The position numbers and the translations under genes are program-made. A stretch of DNA of 64,000 bases, taken from positions 12,172,625 to 12,236,624 of the forward strand of contig OX439131.1 in NCBI GenBank assembly GCA_949318235.1, written 5' to 3'. This DNA comes from Ecdyonurus torrentis (Eukaryota > Arthropoda > Insecta > Ephemeroptera > Heptageniidae). Positions 55,252 through 64,000 of the stretch are shown piece by piece; positions within the stretch are counted from its first letter, which is position 1; each line of letters opens with the position of its first letter. Below the pieces are notes generated by a model. The model was not told where the DNA came from. It made no database searches and saw only the letters and a program-made list of their open reading frames with translations.

Positions 55252-55859
55252 TATTATACATAATATATATATATATATATATATACATATATATATTAGT
55301 AACATAAAAAATGCTTTTCATTCAATTAAAAGTTAAATGTATAAGTGATTTCAATGTGTGGAAAACATTTTCGCCAACTTTTTGATAGAATTTTAGAAAT
55401 AATTTTGGAAACATGTTAAAAAAATGAATGAAGTTTTATAAATGTTAAATTTGAGATTTCTACACATTTAAACACCTTGAAAATTTCAAAACTATATATT
55501 TATATATATTATAAATTTATAAACAAAAAAATGTGAAATTATAATAAAAAGTGGACGGTTTTAAAATAATATTTAAGGTTTTTACGGATTAATATTATTG
55601 ATAAATAATAATTAATTTTTAGTACAATTTTAACTGATTTGATTTAAAAGGAAATTTAATACTGCATCGTTATTCAAAATAAATATGAAATATTACCCTT
55701 CAAAGCACTAGCTACACTGATATTTCCTCTGTCAAAGCAAAAGCTACAAAAAAAATGTGTTATATAAAAAAATATTTTATCACTTTTATATACGCTATAC
55801 ACATTGACTCGTTATACTTTTTTTTTTTTTTTTTTTTTTTTTGAAGGAGATCTTTTTAA

Positions 55860-56035
55860 ATGGTGAAACTCACAGCCCGCAAGCATTTTTATTTTTCCAC
55901 GGCTTGCTCTCTGGTTTTTAATATTTTGTCGCTGTGGTGCGGAGAACAAAAGGGGTTGGTTTCTTTCGCTCAGCTGAGCGGGTGAACACCACATTATTTG
56001 AAGTTCGTTCACTCTCCATGTGTGCCATATGAGGC
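55860..56035. promoter_or_regulatory. GC-richer non-coding block with a 14-bp E-box palindrome
   Basis: The block follows a poly-T run (55819-55842) and is clearly less AT-rich than its surroundings. It contains the perfect palindrome CGCTCAGCTGAGCG (55967-55980), centred on a CAGCTG E-box. A minus-strand frame crosses it without any recognised domain. It lies in the presumed first intron of the second gene, so an intronic enhancer is one option. Confidence 0.25.
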
Positions 56036-56854
56036 TGAAGTCAAAACCGATAATTTCTACATTTCAATGAATTCATTGAATCAAACCAAAATAAAATAAA
56101 AAACTATTAGTAAATATTTGTAATCAATGTCATTCATTGTTATTATTTTCATAGACAATGAAAATTAAAACAATGAAAATAAATCATTTATATGATAATT
56201 AAGTTAATCTGTAAAAATGGTGTTAAAATTGTAACGCATTGGATATCAATATGGTATACATCAATTTAATTATTATTATTAAGAGTGTGGGGATTTGTGA
56301 AATATTACATAAATATACGTAAATCAAATATATATATATATTAGTATTTTGTTGCTTTTTATACAGGATTGAGTTTTAAAATATGCCATGTAAATAAGAA
56401 CCCTTACCAAAATTGCAATGTTGTATATTTTTTTTATCTCAGATTATATAAGTATATCTTCAAACAATACTTTTGTATAATACTATATGACTATATGTCA
56501 TTAATCATGATTATTAATTTTTTATATTTCTCGCCAAGATTTTGTGCTATTAAAATAAACTTATAATTCAGATTCTAAAGTCAGGAGTTAAGAGAGCTTT
56601 AATTTCAGGTAATGGAAATTCAAAATTAAAAAGAATCAAACACCTGGAAAACTAAAAACATTCCTTAGAAGTTAGTGGCGAACAACTTGACCACGAAACT
56701 CTCACAAATTCTCTGAGTTTGCCCAAGCAGAGAGAGAGTTTGCAAACTATATAACTGTGTTGATTTTCGCAAACTCGCTCTCTTCCCGTAATGTTTAGCA
56801 TTTGGTGTAAACAAACCTCATTTTTTTTAATAACAATAAAAAATTTTAACTTTC

Positions 56855-56855
<1 letters not shown>

Positions 56856-56904
<49 letters not shown>
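56856..56904. repeat. (CT)n microsatellite
   Basis: About 24 CT units. Confidence 0.95.
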
Positions 56905-56909
<5 letters not shown>

Positions 56910-57935
56910 TAAAATTATATGGTAGTGAAGTAACAAAAGTCTATGTGGCTTTTTTAATTCTAAAATTTTAAAAAGGATTATAAAAATATAATTTACATAT
57001 TAATATATTTCTTTTTCACATTTTTTTTTAAATAAATAAAATGCTATATTCTATACTTAGTTATAAGTATTATATAGTAAATAATTATAAGGATTGTACT
57101 TGTAGATTACAGCTTATGGTAAATAAAGCTTTATTTTCTCACAGAAACTGTTTATGTTTGTATGGTTTACGAATTACTATGGTTTTGAATTGTCAGTAGC
57201 AGTCAACAATGTTCAAGTGTTTCTCTTCATTCTCAAGTACAGAGGACAAAATAATAGCTCTTATAGCCTCCTACTCTCTATTATAAATGCATTCATGCTT
57301 GCTTTTGGATTATGCCACATTCTGCTATAATATTTGTTCTAACTCTATTTCAATTTTAGAGTGCAAAATAAATAAATAACAATTTAATATATGACTTTAA
57401 TCAAGTTGTTGTTTCGTATTATTAATTAGATTTTTTTTAAATATTTTTATTTAGTTTGTTTATATACAATACGAGTAATAATTTGGAATTATAAAAAATA
57501 TTGCTGCATTTTATTAACTAGCAAAGTTTTTATTTCAATAAGTGTTGGTTCTGTAATTTTAGATATATGTTAGAATTTTGAACCAAAGTGATAGAAAAGA
57601 ATACTTTGATTAAATTTTTAGCTTTTACAAAGCTACTATATAATATTCAATATTAATTTCAAACAAAGTTATTCGCTTTTTTTCCCCAAAAAGTATGAAA
57701 CGTCAATATTATAGAAGTTTCTTTAAATGTTTATCGTAATATTTAACATATAAAACATTATGTATTGTAATGTCTTTTTTTATATAATATAATATATAGT
57801 ATATTTATACTTAAGATGAAATGAAGTGCAATTTTTCTAAAATTTATTAAAACGTGTTTTAATACATTTTAATACAAGAATATTTCTTTCAACCTTACTG
57901 AAAATTAAATTCAAAATCAAGTACATTTTTTTCCT

Positions 57936-57961
57936 CTTTTTTTTTTTTTTTTTTTTTTTTT
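57936..57961. repeat. Poly-T tract
   Basis: About 25 T in a row. Confidence 0.85.
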
Positions 57962-58264
57962 GAAAATAACATCATGAAGACGTGTTTTTTATTCCCTGGT
58001 GACGGTGAAAATAAAAAATGGTCGAGACAGAATTTTTCCTTGCACTAAAAAAGGAAAAAGGAAATTGTTTGAAATATCGCACTTATTTTATTCTTGTTTC
58101 CGTATATATTTTTTCTCTTTATCTCCGGAGAAGGTTTTGGTGAAAACTTCAGGTTGATTTGTAGCACTTTTTTTCCTTGGTTCACTTGTGATTATAATTT
58201 CAAGCGTATATATACCGAGATTCACTATAGACTATAATGTAAATATCAAATAGCCCAAGAGGCG

Positions 58265-58400
58265 AGTGGAACTTTGTATTGATTCGGTATAACTTTTGGG
58301 ACGATACAAGTGGACTTGTAAAGCGCTGGGAATCATCGCAGCGGCTGCCAAACTTTGCCCACCTTTCATTCTCCACCTGTGATACGTATTATATAGTTTT
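58265..58400. promoter_or_regulatory. GC-richer block about 450 bp upstream of the signal-peptide exon
   Basis: The block includes AAGCGCTGGGAATCATCGCA, GCGGCTGCCAAACTTTGCCC and a CACCTG E-box. A frame crosses it, but no splice sites bound it. It may be an intronic control element of the second gene or an alternative promoter. Confidence 0.2.
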
Positions 58401-58840
58401 TTGTTTCTTCTTTTTCTTAACCTCTAAAAACTCTTCTTTAAATAATAAATTTTCCATGTGCTTGCATTTGCATTTCGTACATGTTGAAAATAGATAAGAA
58501 CACATTTGAATTTAAAGGGTACCCTTGATAATTTCTTTGTATTATTCATAAGACAAATGTATAATAGTATATAGAAATAAGAAAATTTCTTGTTAAATGT
58601 TTGGTTATTCCGTATCCTTTCAAATAAGAATAACAATAAATAAGTACAAACTTACTAACAATTGAAGAAATGGTGGTAGTCTATTTTGTATACTAATTAA
58701 GTGTTGAGTGACACCTATTTTCAAGGATCGTACACTTCCCATATAAATTTCAAATTGCACCGAATTTCTAACTTCAAATTTATTAACTTGTAATTTCTAT
58801 AGTTCTCAGTTAATGAGAATGCTTATACCCTGTGTTTCAG

Positions 58841-58966
58841 GTGTGGTGATGCAGCGAGGGTCCAGTGGCGGCGCGGGGCGCTGCTCAGCTGCAAGTTGCT
58901 TTCCATGAGTCAGGCGAGAGTGACGCTGGCGCCTCTCTTCGTCATGGCGCTAGTCAGCGTGCTCAG
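58841..58966 (+). CDS. Start-codon and signal-peptide exon of a second secreted protein gene (partial gene)
   Basis: A clear acceptor (TGTGTTTCAG) and a donor (CTCAG|GTACTT, phase 2) bound a GC-rich exon. ATG at 58905 begins MSQARVTLAPLFVMALVSVL: a short basic start and a long hydrophobic core, a good signal peptide. The same frame is open upstream through the exon with no stop, so an extended or internal reading cannot be excluded. Entered from PVF exon 4 it would read Arg-Cys-Gly-Asp-Ala. Another ATG at 58849 opens a 19-codon frame whose TGA overlaps the main ATG. The protein continues in 59424-59474. Family unknown from this much. Confidence 0.5.
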
Positions 58967-59423
58967 GTACTTATCTTTCTATTAGTTCAGAGGGTATGGA
59001 TTATTCCTCCGAAATCAATAATTAGGGCCCCAGACAAGTGTAAATTGAAATTTCTCAGGTCAAAAGAAATCGTCCATATATTATAAATATAAATTATATT
59101 AAATAGTTTTCAATGTATCTCGAAAACAACTTCTTTGAAAGGTTAAAAAATGCAGGGCATCAAATAATTGTCAAAGGCAGATTTAAAAATGTTTTGCAGA
59201 AATATCAAAATTCAACATACAATAAATTTTATTGACGGTACATACAGTATACTAGTTTGCCTTCAAAATTCAAAACCAAATTAATGAAAAAGAAAATTTG
59301 GCAATGTACATAAAAGATCATTATATTTTTTCCTCTTGAAACATACACGTTCTTACGTAACGTACTATGGTACTATGTAAGATTTATTACACACTGCATC
59401 TCATACTGTGCTGTATCCTGCAG

Positions 59424-59474
59424 ATTATGCAACTGTTTGGACACAAAAATTACATTTCATCAACATTTCGTAAG
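59424..59474 (+). CDS. Second coding exon of the second secreted protein gene
   Basis: A strong acceptor (GTGCTGTATCCTGCAG) and donor (TAAG|GTGAGA) enclose 51 nt. Entered in phase 2 from the exon ending at 58966 the frame is fully open: Arg-Leu-Cys-Asn-Cys-Leu-Asp-Thr-Lys, then ITFHQHFV, leaving in phase 2. The phase match at both ends supports the pair as real exons. The likely signal cleavage lies near the CNC/LD region. The next exon is beyond what I can identify, probably beyond the right edge. Confidence 0.5.
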
Positions 59475-60696
59475 GTGAGAATTTCTATATTCTTACATAC
59501 TTTATAATTTACTACGTTTTGAAATTTCATCGTTTTATTCGCTTTATCGTACTTGTTGAGTTAAAAAATAGTTACATAATGCTGGATTCATGGTAAACTG
59601 GACTTACATACTATTTCAACTACCACAGCAATTTCTACCAACTTACCATTTTTTTTTTATTTAACTTACCCAACAGATTTAACATCTAGAAACTTTTTCT
59701 CTTTCTTTAAAATGATCAATTTGATTTAGATTATCTGAATATCCCAGTTCTTGTAAGTATTATACAAGACGTATCTTTTATCTATATATAAAAAATGGTC
59801 CCTACTTTACAAGAAGAAGAAGAAGAAGCTGTATAGTTGATCTCTTTTGAAAAGAGATTAGAGTGGGTTATTATTAGAATATACAGGTATCAAAATATTT
59901 ATTATAATAAAATATGGATTTTCTATTAATAATTTATAATATCTTAATAAACTTAAGTCTCAAATAATATACGAATAAAGATCAATAATGATGTTATATA
60001 CAAACATATAAGTGTATATTATTATGTCTTATTTAATATGGGAATTAAAGATGTATTACGCTATGAATCCCTATGATAAGTAAGTATATCAGAATGCAAC
60101 CATCTATGAACGTCTTAAGATGTAATATATAATCCGTATTACTTTTGCTAAGAGGTTTCTATTAAGTTTAATACACTTTGAGTTTATCTTCAAGAGGGGA
60201 TTATATATTACTAAATATTTCCAATTCCTTGTTCCTTTTAAATTTATAATTTTTTAACTTTTATAACATTTTTTCTTCTTCTTATATTTGAACTGACGTC
60301 ATTCAAATTTTTTAATATTATGTTTTCCTTGTAGAATTATTATGGTGTTAGTTTTAATATCTTGAATTAAAGAGATTATCTATAATCTAGTGTGAACATT
60401 CTACCTGTAAGAACCTATAAATTACAAGCTCAAAATTTTTTTTACAACTAAGAATAATCCTTTAAATTACTATAAGCTAAACAGCTTACTTGAGAAATGC
60501 AATAAATATGAAGCTAGTAAATATAATTTTATAAATTAATACTTTTGTGCTGTTTTTTCTTTAAATTTTATATTCACCGTGATATACTAATTAAATAGTA
60601 TTAAATAGTAATGCTTCATTGTAATCATGATAAAAATTAGTAAATAGACCAGTTAATGCATAAATGATTTGTTTTAAATAAATGTAACAAAATTTT

Positions 60697-60700
<4 letters not shown>

Positions 60701-60771
<71 letters not shown>
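60701..60771. repeat. (TA)n microsatellite
   Basis: About 35 TA units. Confidence 0.95.
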
Positions 60772-60778
<7 letters not shown>

Positions 60779-60849
60779 TTCTTATAATCCTGTTAATAGT
60801 TCAATGATTTGGTCATATCAAATGTCAGTTTCCATCAGCTTATAAGATC

Positions 60850-60851
<2 letters not shown>

Positions 60852-60913
<62 letters not shown>
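60852..60913. repeat. (GA)n microsatellite
   Basis: About 31 GA units. Confidence 0.95.
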
Positions 60914-60916
<3 letters not shown>

Positions 60917-62499
60917 CCCTAAGTTTTTTATGAGTCGAATTGACAGCCGTCTCAAGTATATAAATCGATATATTAGAAGAGAGTAATTGTATTGATAACA
61001 AAACCTTCCCTTTGGTACGGACACTCGGGACATACATCGTCATGAACACAGCTTGTCAAAATTCAACATTATTAGAAAATAAAAGTGACAGGAACTAAGT
61101 ATTTTCTTTATTCAATGTGATGATATGTCATGGTGAAAAAAAAATGAAGCTATGATTTTATAAGTTTATGTACATATGAAAGTAGCCTCGTTTTTATTAT
61201 TGTTTTATTATTTTCACTTCATATCCTATATTATGATACATGAAATACTTGCAATATAAACTATGACATGGTTTATGGCAAGATTCAAATGTAGGAGTTT
61301 TTATTTGATATATTACTTTTTTAAAACTATAAAGACTTATTCAGAATTCATATAAAATAAAACTATGCTGACGTATACATTTTACATTTTAAATTATTAC
61401 ATAAAATATTGTTGTATTGTTGATAAATTTTTATGTACGTGTACGTGTACATTCTTAAAAATGTGTTGCAACAACTGCTTGGGTCAATAAAATGTCTTAT
61501 TTCTTATGCATTTTTATTATATTTTAAAAAAGACATGTATTTGTTTATTTATACTTTCAATACGGTTTTATTCCATAGTGTGAAATGGCCTTAAGGTTTT
61601 GGAAATATTTAAATCCGTATAGCGCTTGCAATAAAACAAAAATGAGTTGAAAAAATCAATCCAAATGAATGAACTGATGAAATAATAATGATTTTTTTTT
61701 CGTATTGTAACGTTATATATTTTAAATATCAATTTTACTGAAATTGACGATGTTAATTATTTAATTTATTTCATGATTATCACTATACTTGTCATGTTTT
61801 TGTCAATCAGTGCTTTTTTTTTACAGTAACTTACAGTTTTAAAACACTTTAACACGAATCATATTTTTAAACCATAATAAGAGAACTAATTAACCTATAG
61901 TAAATTTAAAATTTAGTTTTGTATAATATGATGTCAGAAGGGGGAAAATTTAAACCACACTTCTTGCCGCAGAAGTAAATAAAATGATTTACGTGTTCTT
62001 TCATCGCAATATGAATTCATTTCCTTGCTGTTTTCTCAATTAAAACTGTGAAATTGGATTAAGTGGGAACACATTTCCTCGTGGTTTTAAATCAAATTAA
62101 TCAGGAGATTGCATGACGTTATGCCTCTCAAACACTCAAACGTTCTGATGCTTCGATGACCTTTAACTCACAAAATATGAATGGATTAATTATTATTATT
62201 ATTGAGATTAATTTATGCATCAAAAAATATATTTTTATAAATTCTTAACCAAGATAGAACGTGCCTGACAATATATATATATTTTTTTGTACCAGATTAT
62301 CGAACACTTTTTTATACTTTCATCAATTGATTTTACATACTATAGCAAAAATTATTTTTATAACTCTTTATAAATTGCACGCTTGATGAAGAATGTAAAA
62401 AACACACAGATAGTTAACACTATTTTTCCGTCGATTTTGTGATCAAACTATATTATGAGTTTAAAAATTGTTTTCAATTTACTATAAATTTTCTTCAGC

Positions 62500-62570
62500 G
62501 CAATTTTTTTTATGGATATTGCATACAATACAATTTTTACATTGAAAATATTACGTAGTGCGAACAGGCC
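62500..62570. mobile_element. Fragment of the GTTCACAC-ended repeat
   Basis: It reads ATTGCATACAATACAATTTT, then ACATTGAAAATATTACG and GTGCGAACAGGCC. These match the right half of the copy at 30341-30591 and the outer end of the copy at 38881-39018. The left half is not recognisable. Confidence 0.4.
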
Positions 62571-63777
62571 AGAATTTTTTTTCCTTTACAAGTTTTGATT
62601 GCGCATTTCAATTTTAAAGTGTTTAATATAAAAGATTTTTATATTAAATTTTCCTCTTACTTAGAGTTATATTAGTATTACATCATAAATAAAATTTTAA
62701 TAAACTGAAAACAAACATTATTTGTATATGCAAATTCTATAAACTCTAATTTAAATTCTCGTTCAATTATTATGGAGAAAAAACATTTCAATTGAAAAAC
62801 ATGATTTTTTTTTTTTTTTTTTTTTTTTTACGTCATTGTTAGTTCGAGAGCACGAAAGCCTGACTGTGAATTCATTTACAAGCTTCCAAGATAAATCATT
62901 TACCAGTGGTAATTTAAAAGCGAGATTTAATCTCGTATGTAGCGAGACTGGAGTGTAAATTATGTGTACAGAGCACTTGCATTTGTCTCTGCACTTGGCA
63001 TAAAATTTGGCACATGCAAAATTATATCTTATATATATATTTTTTTAAATTTTACGTAAAATCTTTTAGTTTTTACTCTATGTCAGTTTCATTAATGCAA
63101 TTCACTCCTAGTGTTATATTCTAATTGAACTCTGATTCAAATCAATTTAATTCCATGATTTGCATTATATAATTGAATACCAAAGAAGTAATGTTTATTC
63201 ATGTAAGGATATTCCTTATGTATATGTAGGATTTGAATACTCAATCTATAATAATTGTATATAGAAAATTAAAGGAAGACTGATTTAAGAATTAATACCA
63301 ATGTAATCTATAATCGTTATTTCTAAAAATTAAGATTCGTGTTCAATAATCCGATAGAACTAAAATTGTTATAATATTTGGATATAATAAGTAAGGGTAC
63401 GTTTTTGCTCAGATTTCACTCTTTCACAATCTCCTCTCTCTTAAAATTCTGCAATTCTTTGGCACCCTCTTTCCCTCAGAAAGTAAATAAAAACAACTCC
63501 AAATATCACTTTTATACAAATATGCCATAATCTTAAAAGTGTTTTTCTTTTATAAATTAAAACCTAAACACAGACACAGATTAAATAATAAAGATAAAAA
63601 AAGAAGACACAATAATATAATATCATCTTATTGTTGATATCTTAAGAAAGTATTTTGATAGTGTTTGAGTTTGTTTGGACATGGAGGTGTGGAATAAAAT
63701 TTCCCGACTTCGGAATTGATTCTTTCGTCAATTACTGCAGGAGATAATACAACATAACGCTATATTTTTCTCACCCT

Positions 63778-63840
63778 TCTCCCTCACTCACTCACTCCCT
63801 CACTCACTCCCTCTCTTTCTCTCTCTCTCTCTCTTTCTCA
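63778..63840. repeat. CTCA/CTCC/CTCT imperfect repeat
   Basis: CTCACTCACTCACTCCCTCA grades into a (CT)n stretch. Confidence 0.85.
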
Positions 63841-64000
63841 AACACACTCTTTACTGAGTACAAGAGAAACATGGCGGATTTACATGAAATTGAGTTTGTA
63901 CTTTTTTTTTTTTCCCCAACAAAGCAGCAGTCAGACAAAAACGATAAGTAATTGGAGTGAGCAAATGAAAATGCTAATACACTTGTTTTGTAATAAAATT

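Larger units (their letters stand above)
59475..64000. other. Presumed second intron of the second gene and trailing non-coding DNA
   Basis: No further phase-2 exon could be supported up to the right edge. The stretch holds the (AT)n and (GA)n arrays listed separately, a copy of the GTTCACAC-type repeat near 62500-62570, a poly-T run at 62804-62829 and a CTCA/CTCT array at 63778-63840. Confidence 0.45.

Overview
The window is animal nuclear DNA, very AT-rich and intron-dominated, and crowded with long simple-sequence arrays: (AT)n, (AG/CT)n, (AC)n, (ATTC)n, (TTAG)n and homopolymers. Spliceosomal GT-AG introns, non-autonomous DNA transposons and a PDGF/VEGF-like growth factor with Balbiani-ring-3 type CX10CXCXC repeats point to an arthropod. 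The simple-repeat load would suit a crustacean such as a decapod, but that assignment is inference. Almost all of the open reading frames are translated simple repeats or chance.

The one firmly supported gene is a five-exon, plus-strand PDGF/VEGF-related factor (PVF). Its coding exons are 34090-34261, 36784-36965, 38232-38318, 39086-39270 and 41229-41262, with matching phases 1, 0, 0 and 2. It predicts a 219-residue secreted protein: signal peptide, linker with a dibasic site, cystine-knot domain, and a C-terminal tail of CX10CXCXC repeats ending in a basic cluster. All six knot cysteines are present, but both cysteines that normally form interchain disulfides are replaced (Val91, Tyr100).

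A second plus-strand transcription unit probably starts about 7 kb downstream. A TATA-like, CpG-rich first exon ends at a donor at 48772. A 10-kb intron leads to an exon with a signal peptide (58841-58966), then a 51-nt in-phase exon (59424-59474), and the gene continues past the right edge. A tandem PVF pair is possible but unproven. At the left end, a TATA-containing promoter and untranslated exon (2191-2341, minus strand) may begin a gene running off the left edge. An isolated candidate exon sits at 30122-30230.

Mobile DNA includes a 2.77-kb foldback element with perfect 9-bp target duplications (21433-24199), a 898-bp non-autonomous hAT element with an 8-bp duplication (24802-25699), two TA-flanked MITEs (210-317; 46839-46958), and a degenerate family with GTTCACAC ends. 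None carries a recognisable transposase.

Layout: 1-2.4 kb, MITE and minus-strand promoter; 2.6-21 kb, gene-poor repeat-rich DNA with two GC-richer islands (10.65-10.71, 16.1-16.23 kb); 21.4-25.7 kb, transposon cluster; 26-34 kb, gene-poor DNA with candidate regulatory blocks and one candidate exon; 34-41.5 kb, PVF; 41.5-48.6 kb, repeats; 48.6-64 kb, start of the second gene.
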